The notes under the pieces: generated by a model
Databases searched by the model: none
What the model was told of the DNA's origin: nothing
What the model saw: the letters and a program-made list of their open reading frames with translations, nothing else
Part shown: one piece after another, positions 24,351 to 37,900 of the stretch
How the letters are laid out: each line of letters opens with the position of its first letter
How positions within the stretch are numbered: position 1 is the stretch's first letter
From: Manihot esculenta
Lineage: Eukaryota > Streptophyta > Magnoliopsida > Malpighiales > Euphorbiaceae
Assembly: GCF_001659605.2 (NCBI RefSeq)
Contig: NC_035162.2
Location: 7,831,248-7,895,247 of the forward strand
Direction: 5' to 3'
DNA: 64,000 nucleotides
Made by a program: the position numbers and the translations under genes

Positions 24351-26186
24351 ATGGAAGCTCTTCTCCAAGCTCTGCAACCTTTACCCCTCACTGTTTTCCT
24401 TATTATTCCTTCACTAATCGTACTAGGTCTTATCTCTCGCCTTCGTCGACGAAAGCCATATCCTCCAGGGCCTAGAGGCTTGCCAATTATAGGTAACCTT
24501 CTCATGATGGACCACTTAACCCACCGGGGTCTAGCTAAACTAGCTAAAGAATATGGTGGCCTCTTCCATCTTCGCATAGGAAACATTCACAAGATGGTTG
24601 TTTCTTCTCCTGAGATGGCTCGCCAAGTTCTTCAAGTCCAAGATAATATTTTCTCTAATAGACCTGCCACCATAGCCATCAGCTATCTTACATACGATCG
24701 TGCAGATATGGCCTTCGCCCACTACGGCCCTTTCTGGCGCCAGATGCGCAAGCTCTGCGTCATGAAGCTTTTCAGCCGTAAACGGGCTGAATCATGGGAG
24801 TCTGTAAGGGATGAGGTTGATTGTATGGTTAAAACCGTTGTGGCCGAAAAAGGGAAGCCAGTGAATGTTGGAGAGTTGATTTTTACGCTAACCATGAATA
24901 TTATTTATAGGGCTGCTTTCGGTTCCAAGAATGAAGGAAAAGACGAGTTTATTCGGATTTTGCAGGAATTCTCCAGGCTTTTTGGTGCATTCAACATTGC
25001 TGATTTCATTCCTTGGCTTGGATGGATGGACCCAAATGGCCTCAAACTCAATTCTAGACTTGCCAAGGCTCGTAAATCACTGGACAGATTTATCGACTTG
25101 ATCATCGACGAACACATGCAGAAAAAGAAGGAAGGTAATGTCTCCGATGACAATATCACTGATATGGTGGATGATTTGCTAGCTTTCTACAGCGATGAGC
25201 CTAAAGTTAACGAATCAGACGATCTTCAGAACTCCTTCAAACTAACTCGAGAGAACATCAAAGCTATTATCATGGTAAGTAATTAAGTCACTTTCTTGTA
25301 AAAAACATTTGCCATTGAGAACAAATTCTCCAATATTCGACCTTTTTCTTTTCTTGTTCCACAGAAAATTTATAGAGTTAATATCCTGAAATTCTTTTTA
25401 TTTTATTTGTTATTTTTTAAAATTTATGTATATACTCGATCAGTGCACAAACGCCTGTCATCTCTCTTCTTCTTCCCTTTTTTTTTATTGTCCCGTATAA
25501 TAAGTAGGTAGGTTTAATTAATGGAATTTTCATGACTTGTCAAGTTTTTTTTGTGTATCCGGCAGGACGTAATGTTTGGTGGGACCGAGACGGTGGCATC
25601 GGCAATAGAGTGGGCCCTCGCGGAGTTGATGAGAACTCCAGAAGAATTGAAAAAGGTCCAGCAAGAGCTTGCCGACGTGGTGGGTCTAGAGCGGCGCGTG
25701 GAGGAGTCTGATTTTGACAAGCTGACTTACCTAAAATGCACACTGAAAGAAACTTTAAGGCTTCATCCACCTATCCCACTCCTCTTGCATGAGACGGCCG
25801 AGGATACAGAGGTCGCCGGATATTACATTCCGGCGAAGTCTCGGGTCATCATCAATGCATATGCTATTGGAAGGGACAAGAACTCATGGGAGGACCCTGA
25901 TACTTTCAGGCCATCCAGGTTCTTGAAAGATGGAGTCCCTGACTTCAAAGGAAATAACTTTGAGTTCATTCCATTCGGATCGGGCCGGAGATCCTGCCCC
26001 GGCATGCAACTGGGACTCTACGCTCTTGATTTGGCTGTGGCCCATCTTCTTCACTGTTTTACATGGCAGTTGCCTGATGGGATGAAACCGAGTGAGCTTG
26101 ACATGAGTGATATGTTCGGGCTCACGGCTCCTCGGGCGACCCGGCTCATTGCGGTTCCAAACCCGCGTTTGTTGTGCCCGCTCTAA
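24351..26186 (+). CDS. F5H: Ferulate/coniferaldehyde 5-hydroxylase, cytochrome P450 CYP84A, 2 exons, 514 aa
   Basis: Exons 24351-25274 and 25566-26186 with a 291-nt GT-AG intron in phase 0, just before the I-helix. An N-terminal membrane anchor (residues 10-29) and basic stretch precede the proline hinge PYPPGPRG. Other P450 marks are GGTET (about 313-317), KETLR with the ExxR pair E370/R373, FRPSRF, and the heme loop FIPFGSGRRSCPG with heme-ligand Cys452. The block RPATIAISYLTYDRADMAFA is typical of CYP84. This ER-membrane enzyme adds the 5-hydroxyl to coniferaldehyde, coniferyl alcohol or ferulate, the committed step to syringyl lignin and sinapate esters, with electrons from NADPH-P450 reductase. 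Length matches the family (about 520 aa) and no motif is missing. Confidence 0.96.
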
Positions 26187-28423
26187 AGAGAGCAGAATTC
26201 TATATTATATAAATACGAAAAAAAAGGGGGAAAAGTGGGAAGGGTGAATGGATTTTATGCATATGGAAGGTGAAGCCGAGAGAGGTGAATTTGCATGGAA
26301 TTTTTTGTTTATATATATAAATCCATGGGAAAGAAGAAAAAGGAAAGGAGAGAATAATAAATGAAAAGGTAAGCATGCATGGGAATTTGGATCTCTAAAG
26401 ACTTTCTCCTTCATTTCATGATGATTCTATGTAGAGATTTGTCTTATTTTTATCCTCCCACCTCTCTCTTTTAATTTTTATATTACTCAAATAAAGTTCC
26501 TCTCTTTGTCGTATATGTTATGATACTCAAATAAAGTTTGTAATAGAAATTTAATTCTTCATGAATCAAAGCAAACACTTCTGAATGAGAAGTTTTCGTG
26601 GTTTTATCTTTATATCGTATGAATTAATTAATTAGATTATTTACTATTTTATAAACTTAGATATTTAATGGGTGATTTTTAGAAAGTTGGTTTAAATGAG
26701 TGTAGACAAGGCAATTAGTTTTTCTTCAGAAGATAGGCAAGTAAGATGGCATGTCTCAACATTCTCAATCTTATTCAAACGCATCCCTCTTTTTCCAAAC
26801 AAAATTATTAGCTTAACAGAAAAAAGGGTCGAGTTTCACTCTTTCATATCTTTTATTTTTTTATTTTTAAACAAAAAAAAAAGATTCAACTCTCTTATAA
26901 TGGAATTGAATAAAAAAAAATCCATTAATTTCAGAAAGGTATAATAGGACCACTGTAACGGATGTAGTAGGTTAACAGCTTGGTTTCTACAAACGAAAGA
27001 GAGATGCATTTTAACAGTAGCAGCTGTCAGAACAATTAACATTGCTGTCCTGTCATACCTACACAATTTTTGAAAGACAGAGAGAGAGAGAAAGAGATGA
27101 GTGAGAAACTGGGATTCTTATGGTGGACAGTGAAGGGGACTTGTGGCCTTTCTTTGATTTTATTAAGTTGGAATAATGGTGGGAAAATAAAACAAGAAGA
27201 TATATGAAAGAATTTGTGAGCTTGGTTTGATCTTTTGGATTTTATTTTCATTATTTAAAACCCAGTCCTTTGCCTTTATCTTCAATCTTCAACAATATTT
27301 GATTTCGACATTTAATTTGTCCATCGCTTGTCTCTACACACTTTCACGCACATGGCAACACATCAATTTCATTTTTGGTAATATTTGTTTTTTTTTTTGT
27401 TGAATCTTGTTATATAAATTTCTAAAAGAAAATCAGTTTAATAATCATTAAATTAAAATTTTTAAAAATTAATTAAATATATATTTTAAATACAAAAAAT
27501 AATTTATTTTGTTTAGTATAATAGACTCGAATTGCTATTTAAATTCCACATCTTGTAATTTTGAAAACAATTTATGTATCAAAGAGTTAAAATATATTGA
27601 TAATATAAATATTTAATTGGGCTCTTGAATAAAATAAATTTAAATTTTTATCATTTTTATATTAATATTCTATTTTTAAAATTTTTGATAATAAAATTAG
27701 TAGTTTTACATTTACATTAATTTTAATTAAAGTATTTTTAATTCATGTACGATGTTGAGTAAAATTATTTTTTTAGAGATTTATTATATAAAAAATAAAA
27801 AATTTAAATTAATTTATATTTATATTCAAAACTTTAAATTTTAAATAATAAAACTAAACTTTTTTTATTTTATCATGATTATAATTAAAAAAATTAAATT
27901 AAATCTAAAAAATATCAAAAAATTATAATATAATCTCTAAAATTTTATTTAATTAATAAAATAATTCTTAAAATATATTATTTACTTTTCATTATACATT
28001 ATATTGTTATTTCAATAATATTTTTTTACTTTTATTATTTACTTCACATTATATATATTTATATTATAGTTTAATAAAAATTTAAATTATAAAAAATATA
28101 GTATAAAATATATAATATTTTATTTTATTTAATATTATTAATATAAAATATATTTTTTTATCGGATGAACCAATAAATTAATATATATTATAAATTTATT
28201 TATTATATAAATGAATAAAATAAAAATATTAAATACCTTAAATAACTTATAAAAAACTAGTTAAAATTTTTATAAAATTTATAAAAATCATAAAGAGATT
28301 ACTTTTACATGTTAAAATATATTTTATTTTATTTTATTAATATAAAATATAATTTTTCATAAATTAAAAATACATATATAATAATTTATAATGATGACTA
28401 TAGACCTATAATAAATAAACATA

Positions 28424-28450
<27 letters not shown>
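28424..28450. repeat. (TA)n microsatellite
   Basis: Uninterrupted TA dinucleotides within a long AT-only region. Confidence 0.9.
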
Positions 28451-28455
<5 letters not shown>

Positions 28456-29579
28456 TTATATAATAAAAATTTATTTACAATAAATATTTATTTAATATTA
28501 TATATAATAAATATAAAATAAACGTACTTTTAATATAAAACTTAAATTAAAGTATTATATATTTATTAATATAAAATTTTAAAAATTATATTATAATTTA
28601 TCATTAATTTTTTTAGATTTAATTTAATGTTTTTAATTATAATCGTGATAAATTAAAAAATTTTTAATTTTATTATTTAAAATTTAAAATTAAAAATATA
28701 AATATAAATTAATTTAAATATTTAAAATTTTTTTATCCAATAAATTTTTTGAGAAATAGTTTTACACAACTCGTGAATTATAAATTTTTTTATTAAAATT
28801 AATTAAAATAAAAAATTAAAATTGAGAGAAATATGAAAAGAATGATTTTATTATTTAAAATTTTAAAATTAAAATATAAATATAAAAAAATTAGCATTTA
28901 AAATTTTTTATTCAATAAACTTATTTAATTGAATATTTAATAAATTTATTTTTGTTATCGAGTGATATAATTCCATAACATATACTATAAATCTATATTT
29001 CATATCATTAGCAAATAATATTGAGAAAAATCTTATTTAAATTAGATTTATTAAGTAAAAAAATAAAATTCTACGATTTTAACTGAATAAAGAAAAATTG
29101 CATTAGTAAATTTATAAAATTATTAACTAATTTTTTTACAAAAATTCAAAAAAGTTGTTTTGCTTCTCCAAACTACCATTCACGATTTTAACAAATATAA
29201 TAATGTAACTCGGATTGCACGAATTTTTATATCGCATAATATGGACTTTACTTAATTTAAATAATTCTTTTATACTAAAGTCTTATTTAGTATGTATTTT
29301 TTTAAAAAAATAATTAAATTCTATATAATTTAATTGAAAAGAGCAAATTAAATCCTGAATAGAACAATTGAAAAGGGCACATTAAGTCCAAATTAAAGCG
29401 TCTTTTTCTTATCAATTAAAAAGTTAAATTAAACAAGTATTTGAGTTAATAGTTTAAATATTAAATATATTTGATATTTTGAAACTAAGAAAATACAGTT
29501 TATCTTCTGTATAAATTTAGTATGGAAAGATCATATCTCCTCTATTTTATTTATTTTTTTTTTATTTTTTAGTGATGTG

Positions 29580-29830
29580 TAACTATCATTCTATTATAAT
29601 GTCACGTATTTCTGTCATTCTATTACAATATCACATATTTCTATCATTCGTATCCATACGTATGAACGAGACAGAGTATTTCTCTATGTTATGTGACCAT
29701 TTAATTCCTTCCGACGTGCGTGTTGATACGGCTGCGAGGTGACTGAGCTCGCTTTCCTTTATCTTCTGTCACATCACCGGACTAAAATTTTTCTTGAATA
29801 GACTCGCATGCATGGTCAGTCCGATCCACT
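29580..29830 (+). repeat. Dispersed repeat, copy A (LTR-like fragment)
   Basis: The section with CCATTTAATTCCTTCCGACG, then TTGATACGGCTGCGAG, then CTTCTGTCACATCACCGG parallels 33990-34100 in order and spacing. The boundaries are unclear and no coding domain is attached. An LTR or other transposon origin is inference. Confidence 0.45.
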
Positions 29831-32800
29831 TCATATTATAAAGAACTGAATCGTACAATATTGAACCGATTTATTTTTGTATAAGTTGACCTCGTCCATG
29901 TTGAAAAAAATCCGGTGATCATTAATATTTATAATCCATGTATTAAATATCGGAACAAACATATGTCCCTCAAAATGTACTATATGTTGGAACACTATTA
30001 AATTTTCCAATTAACTTGAGAACAAAATAATATACAAATATATATTAAAAACAATTTTATTTTTTATTAAGAATTAATTAAATATTTTGATATCATATAA
30101 TACTAAAAATTTTATATTTTAATAAAATACTTAAATAGTTTATAAAACATACACTTAACTACTTAAAAGGAGGAATACCTAAAATATAATTTTATAGAAA
30201 GAATATTATAGAATATTTAATTTTTGATTAAATAATTTCTATTTATATATATAAAAAAATACACGAAATATCTAATTAATTTCCTAATAAATAAGCACTT
30301 GAATGATTGCATTGAGCATTCAATGCAAAGGCAGAAAATTTATTGGTTTCATTAAATAGTTGATATTTCAGTTTGAGCTGCAAGTAAATGGCAAAAAGCT
30401 GGTTTGGTTGCCAGCAAGTTGCAATCTTTTTTTCCTCGCATGTTTGATTATCGTCGAAATTTGAGACTTATGTTGTGCCACATTCATTTTGAGATATACA
30501 AAATTGTACATTCATTTTATATAAGTTTAAAAAATATTTTCTTTTAAAAAATATATTTTAATAATTAAATAAAATATAATAAGATGATGATAATCGATTC
30601 ATATATTAATTATATATATGTAACAAAAACTTAAATAATTATTTTAACCGAAAATTAAAAAATAAAGAAATAATAAATAAAATATTAGATAAATTTTAGA
30701 TGTTCATATGAGGGTGAGGAGAAGTTTGCAATAAGATGTCATCTTTGGTAGCTACCACTGTATTGAATTGCAATGTTAAGAGACATAAATGGCAAAGGCC
30801 AGTGTCAATATCATAACAGCTGAGATAGTTAACCAGAAATTATTGCATGAAAGATTGGACAAGCATGTCTATTTCCCAATTAATTTGGATGGATGCCCAC
30901 TTCTGCAAACATCATTTACTATGTAATAGTTAATCATGTAGTAATTTCAGAATCTTACTTAATTATTAATCAGCCATACATGTCAGCGTAGAGTGGTTGG
31001 CAATTGGCATAGTTTACCTCAAAGTTAATGTAAAGCTGGGGGTTCATATCCAAAATCAATATCCTTTTGTGACATATTTGGTCAATTCTTGCAGATATGA
31101 TGATGTGAAATTGTGAATGTTGTTTGATGTAGTTTTAAGAAGCTCAAAACTTTTTATTTATTATGAATCTTAAAAGAATGATATGTATCGATTAAAAATA
31201 AAGTGACATGACTTAAATCGATATAAATTTTAAAATATCATGCAGATTTTTTTTTGAATTATTGGCAAATCGTTATCCAGTCTAATTTAATCTAATAATT
31301 AAAAGTATTTAATTTTTTTAAATCTCAATCTTTCATTTCTTACTAAAAAAATAATCTTTATAAATTTTAGCTAGATATTGTTCTAAAATATCCCAAAATC
31401 ATATCTTGGTATACTAAATTTTTACTAAAATTCAAACTTATACAAAAGATTATATAAATCAATTAAAAGCAGTGAGTCTATTTTGTGAGTTTAATTATGT
31501 ACATTCTTTGAATGTGGTCTTGAAATTCATGAGGCGCAAAAATAGATTTTGTTTTGTTTAACTCGTACAAGTAATTCCCAAAATAAGGTGCTAAAATGGT
31601 TAGGGAAAATTCATATAATATTTTCCTATTTATTGTGTTGTTGAAAGCATGTATGAAAGAAAAAGTTAGAAAACCATCAACTTACTTTAAAATTTAAAAA
31701 TAAATTATATACATTTTGATATATTTTATTAAATACAAATTATATCAATTATTATAAAATTTATATAATTAAAATTCTTATACTTGACAAAATTTTATGT
31801 AATATGATTTTAATAATATAAAACACGGTGAGTGTGAATCTATTAATACAAGAGGGTTTTATTAAATGACTTTCTTTTATCAATACCCATAAGTCATTTT
31901 ACTTATTTTTCTCTTTCTCTCTAGATTGAGTACTCAATTTTATAGTTATTTCTTACTCATTAGAGAAATGGATGGTGTATTGAAAAAAAGATAAAACATT
32001 GCATTTTCTGAATTGAGGAGGTTATTTTTTATGCATCCTAATACAAATGGTTGGTAAAGAGATGAGAGAGAATAGAAAGGTGAATTGTAAAATGTGAATT
32101 TTATTTGATATAAAAAAGGTATTATTAATTTTAAAAATATTTTTTTATTTTGAATAATATAATAAAAAAATTAGTTGAAATTGATGGATAGAATAAAAAT
32201 ATAAAAATATTTTAATATATTTTTAAAATTATAGAAATATTTTAATTAGTTAGATTAAAACCCTAGTAGTAATTTGTTTTTAATTTTATTTTATTTTCAA
32301 GAAATTTCTTAAAATATTTATTAATATTTAATAAAATTTAATATATTTAAGATAAATATAATTAAAAAATTAATAAAAAATTTTTCAATAAGAAAAATAA
32401 AATGACAAAAAATTATAAGACAGAAATATATACATTTAATAATAATAGTAAATGATTTTATTTACACAAATATAAAACTATATAATATATTATTTCTAAA
32501 AGAAGTACACATGAAATCGTCAGACTCAAATCCAATTTCATCCTCCAACTTTATTGGGAAAAATATTTTTCGCCCAAAAACTCTGAGATAAATGATTGAA
32601 CCCATTATAGATGAGATCCGTACTAAAAGATTTTTCCTTTTTTTTTTTTTTTCGATGCAACAGCAAAGTGGGCTACTAGCCAAGTTAAAGACAATACCTA
32701 CTATGCTCACAAGCCAGTGGTCCATTGCTAACCTGTGTTTTTTTCCCCCAAGGGGCAGTGCTAATTGCTTTAGAAAATAGAGAACTCAAAACTGGCGACA

Positions 32801-33844
32801 CTGACCTTAATCTCATCCTTTGCCGGTAGCGTCTTGCCTCCGCTGAGTGAGAACCTCTTTAAAACTCAGCAGAGATAATAAAATAAAAAAAAAAAAAAAA
32901 AAAACTAAGATTGACACACACGACATCAACTATTAAATATAAATTAAAATTATAATAATCTTTTAGTGGTATATAAATTCACACATTCCATTCACAATCA
33001 AGATAGTATCCTAAAAGATCAATCTATAGAAACCACCACAGAAGAGTACATTTTCCATTGCATATAAGGTTTTAGAGAATCAGCCTTTTATGCCTAAAGA
33101 CAATTAAACAACAAAGATCCAAAGTCTGAAATTTTGAATATTCGAACCCGCTTGACCTGTTAAAGAGGATCCGATGGAGATGGAGATAGTACGCTTCCTT
33201 CCTCTAAATGCTTAGCTGCCTGAGAAAATGAGAATGGCGGAGGTAGATTTCCTATTACAATAACCAAAGGCCATAATACTCTCCTTGACGCCTAGGGATA
33301 CCAAACCAAAAACACCATACGGCATGCCGTCATAAGGAAACCCATGCTCCAATAGAAAACCACATGCATCCACAAAATCTGAGCAAATCTGACTGAAAGC
33401 CATTGCCTAAGCTAGTGGAGTTGGGCCAAGGGGAAAGCCCAAGGTCTTGATTCTTGAACCAAGAATGATGGAGCCACAAAGAGGCTTGGTTTTGCCGTCA
33501 CCCCCAACCAAAGCCAATCATCGGGTTATGTTAGAAGAAGAGATGAGTTTGACCAACAAAAGTTCTTAGGTGGACTGCCTGGAACATGCAAGGATAGTAA
33601 GAGACCTAGAAAGTATCTCTCTACAAAGTATCTCTCTCTCCCATTCAAACCAACTGAAACTCTTCCAAAGAAAAACAAATTCAACCCAATGATCTTAAAT
33701 TCAAAGAAAAATAAAATTTCTGTGTCTGAAAAAATTTAACCTGAATGGATCGTAATTTTCCCTTTATTCCTTTATTCTTTTTTCCTTGTCCTCTAATGAT
33801 TTATAATTGCTCTTTTATTCCTTTTTTTCTTATCCTCTAATTAT

Positions 33845-34150
33845 ATATAATTGCCACTTTGCTACAATATTTCTTTGTCCTCTAATAATATATAAATGTC
33901 ACTCTGCTACAATATTATATATCGTTGTCATATAATCATACGTACGTATATACGGACATACCTACTTGCTCACTATCGTCAAGCTGCCATTTAATTCCTT
34001 ACTTTGCGTCAAGCTGCCATTTAATTCTTTTCGACGCTTGTACTGATAGGATTGCGACATAGCTAAACCTGCTCTCCTACTTCCTGTCACATCAAATGAG
34101 CTAGATTCCTTTTTGGCGAAACCGAACCCTTGATCAACCTGCCCTGCTTT
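33845..34150 (+). repeat. Dispersed repeat, copy B (LTR-like fragment)
   Basis: Related to 29580-29830: CCATTTAATTCTTTTCGACG, a TGATAGGATTGCGACA phrase, and CTTCCTGTCACATCAAATG occur in the same order. A short internal duplication (GTCAAGCTGCCATTTAATTC) is present twice, about 35 bp apart. Confidence 0.45.
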
Positions 34151-34962
34151 AATCGCGAGTTGGATGGTTTGTGTAAGCTCTAATGGATTTGAACCCGTCT
34201 GTCTGACTTGACCTTAGCGTGAGTGTAGAAGTCGAAATGCAGATTTATAAAATAAAGAAAAAAAATCTCTCGCAAATAAGTTCAAGTTCTGCCGAAACAC
34301 ACAACAAAACAACATAATATTTTCAGACCCATCACGGATGGAAAGAGGAAACCCACAAAACCAAGAAGGGATGAGGGCAGCAAAAACTCGGCTAAAAATC
34401 GAGAGAAAGAAAAAAAAAAAAAGAAGAGCTCCCTCTGTGGGAAAAGACTACAGATTAGTTCACGGGTGAGCAACCACTTGTATTAATATACTAGTAGTCA
34501 TGAAAATGTTTTAACAATGATCACAATTATGAAGTCTATTTACTACTTATACATTCTCTAATTCATCCCTTTCTAAATTACTTACTTTTTATAGGCGCAA
34601 TTGACAATTTTAGAGGACATTTGCGACTAATGAAAAAGTTTGTCATTAACCTTTTTAAAATTCCAGGCACGTAAGGGTGCAGTACTGCTCATCAGGCAAA
34701 GAACAATTTGCTTGCATGATCATGTATTTTATACAAAACTTGTCCCAAACTTGTCCCCCCCCCCAAATTAACCATAATATCTTGCTTTTGTGAATGAACA
34801 GTAAAACATCTCCCTGTACCACTTGCCCCGCATTCCATTGATAAGAGCCACTGAATATGAAAGTGGTGTTCGGGGAAACTTATATAATTAAATGCAAATA
34901 GCAGGTGAAGCTTGATTCTACTTCATCTACCTATTCTCTTCAGGTATCCAGAACTTACACCC

Positions 34963-37900
34963 TTACTTTGGTCGCTTTCGATATGGGTATAAAATATCAT
35001 CCACGTTCTCTTTTATGTAATTCCCTACTTTTCGCATATTCCTGGCCACCCCTGATGCAACAAGGTTTGCGTTCCTTGTATACCTGCAGTTTTGCCCCAA
35101 AAAATAAAAGATATATTCATCTATGTGTCCATTGGTCAATCATTAAAAGAATATGCTTGCCTGCTCAGGAAGTCATCTCCTGCAGAATGGGTCGGCTTTG
35201 GCGTTCGAGGCTGATGAATTTCAAGGCCATCTTCAAGAAAACAATTGCCAAAAATTAAACCACCCATAAAAACATAAGAAATATGCCACTCAGAAAATCA
35301 GAAACAGCGATCACATCATAATTTCTTGAAATAATATCTAAAAGAATATTTACACGTACACCCAGAACTACCATGGTTATGAATGAGATAGACTGTTCCA
35401 CTATAACATGTTCATAAAGCACGAAAGCTTACAGACACTACATTTACCACTATCTATCATTCATCAGGGGGTCAGATTACAAGAGGTCATCATGAAATAA
35501 GTTACTGTATAAACCACATGGATTTCCTCACCTTCTCTACCATGGGCATGAGCTGGAGCAGATGCATTATCAGAAGTAGCAGCTCTTCTATACGCTAGAA
35601 ACTGCACAAACTCATGTAAGTCAGGTTGCAATTTCTACTTAAGAAACTAGGGAAAAAGTAGAAGACAATAACCACATGGGCACTTGCCAGAGTAGACTTA
35701 AGAATGCAAGTCACATCCAAAATAACCCTCACCCTCAAATTGCACATCACAAACTCTCAAGTCCAAATCATACCATCATCTACTAGAAGAATATTGTTAT
35801 TCCACATTGGTTAAGCCTTAGGCACTCCTATATAACCTTATATAGATGCAGTTAATAATTAAAATAAAACAACCCAATCAATGCCACCTTACCCCAATCA
35901 AACCAAAGTCAAGAATGACAAGTTCCTAATAAATGATAACAACAGGAATAATAGCAACACCAAAGAAACATAAAGCTATGAATAATAATAGGAGAGCAAG
36001 CAAAGTATCCTAGTGGAGTTCATAAACAGGCTAGATAAAACTTCATCTACATTCTTGTATTAACTTAAATAAACAACTTTAAACAAGAGCTCACAAAATG
36101 AACAGACACAGATATAGCTGAAATGAGCTTTGATTATGTTCATGAAAAGGCTCACTTGGGTTTATTCAGCTAATCATCTAAAACTTGATGGTAATCAAGT
36201 TTAAACTATAAAAAATTGTTAGTATGTAATAAATTTTGCAGGAAGTTATCTTTGAGCTATATCAAGTTATGAGATTTCAATTTTCGAAATAATAGTGTCA
36301 TACAAATAAAATAAAATTTTATAATATGACATGTAATTTAAAAATACAAGTAAATGATAAAGGAAAAAAAATATGGAACTTTGTATTATCCATTGACCAT
36401 AGTGACAATGAGATAAGTGTTCCTTCCTCTTCACGGAGAAAGAAGGCCCCTTCTTTATTTGCAAATTGAGCCCATATGACTTTTGAAAGTGAACCCCCAG
36501 TCACCCACTCATACAGGGAATTGTTACTTGCACATTTATTTAATTCAAGAATAGTAAAGAAATAACAACCTTAGCAACAGGTTGAGAGAGAGGAAAAAAA
36601 AAAACTTAGCAACAGATAAGGATTTTGTTTAGGTTTAGACTCTATTATATTGGAACATTGCACTTGATAACCTTTTAATAAACAAGCTAAGATTAAAATT
36701 TGAACTCGGTAAAAGCTCGAGCTTGCCTAAAGTTAGTCCAAACATCTTAATAACTACAATTATTTAGCAATATGTAAGACTTTTGTTTAGGTTTAGACTC
36801 TATTGGAACATTGCACTTTGTACCTTTTTTACTAAACAAGCTTCAGCATTTGAAATTTGAGCTTAATTAAAGCTTGAGCTCACCTAAAGTTAAGTTAACC
36901 AAGTCTAATATATCTGGTTTAACTCAACTCATTTACATCATAGGTGACAAGCTATTACTGCAGCACTATGTCAATCGAACCAAGCAATGTTAGTTAAAGC
37001 TAAATACTGTACATAGTAAAAGAAAAAAAAGCATATGCACACTTGTGGACATACACAGAGAGTTGAAAAGAGAAACCTCAAATCCCACACAGACTGGCAG
37101 TTCTGTTTTTGTCACTTGCTTTTGGTTATCAGTAGAATGATCTTTGCTGATATACACCGAGTACCCAGCACAAGCATAATAAAAACCTGCAAGAGTCCGA
37201 CCCTCTATAGAAGCTTCAACTGCAGATTGTCCGACAATATAATTGGGAACTGATCATCAAAACTTAGACATTAGTATTTACCTACTAGATACTTAATTGA
37301 AACGTACAAACAAAGAAGAAAAAAAAGGCTACTACTAAATCCTGACCAAGATTCCCACTGGGAGTAGCACACTCAAAAGCCAGAGGCAAGTAACTCAACA
37401 ACAATGGCACAATAGAGCATGCAATGCAACATATTGTACACAAGCTATACAAGGAGAATTGATTTCATTTTCAATCATAAATCTGTAGGCCTATCAATTG
37501 ACACTGAATTATCAATTCTTTTAAAGTTACCTAGCATATTATCATAAGTGGAGAGAGAGAAGGGAGAGAGGGTTGGGAGGAAGGAGTGAGGATGGGATGG
37601 GATGAGGGAGAGAGGGGAAAGAAAATAAAAAGTATTGAAGTGTTTTTCTTTTTTTAATTAAACTAACTAATAAATTATTACTTTATTTCAATTTTGACTA
37701 ATTTTTGTCAACTAGCCATAATTTTGGCTTGCATAAGAGCAGTTCAAAGGGTATCATGTCCTTAAGGCCACTAATGAAGCCAAAAGAAATAGTCTTCCCT
37801 CATCAGCATCTAACAAAGCAACTCACTTGTGGGAGTGCAAAGAGAACCTCCACAACTCAGTAAATGCTAGAGACAAGACAGAAGTCCTTATAACCTATTT

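Larger units (their letters stand above)
26187..34962. other. AT-rich intergenic region with repeat debris
   Basis: After the P450 3' flank this stretch is mostly AT-only sequence, with a (TA)n run at 28424-28450. GC-richer islands near 29.58-29.90 kb and 32.65-34.45 kb look like decayed transposon pieces. Small ORFs at 33212-33403 and 34282-34473 (both -) show no recognisable domain. No functional gene could be supported. Confidence 0.55.

Noticed and set aside
25551..26186. Separate gene starting at the Met just before the second P450 exon
   Set aside because: The first five codons are the intron end. The sequence continues the CYP84A I-helix after the AG at 25565.
33212..33403. 63-aa minus-strand ORF with moderate GC
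   Set aside because: No domain or family could be recognised, and neighbouring frames do not extend it. It probably lies in transposon debris.
34282..34473. Short minus-strand ORF resembling a signal peptide
   Set aside because: The hydrophobicity comes from a poly-Phe run encoded by a homopolymer. No downstream exon was found.
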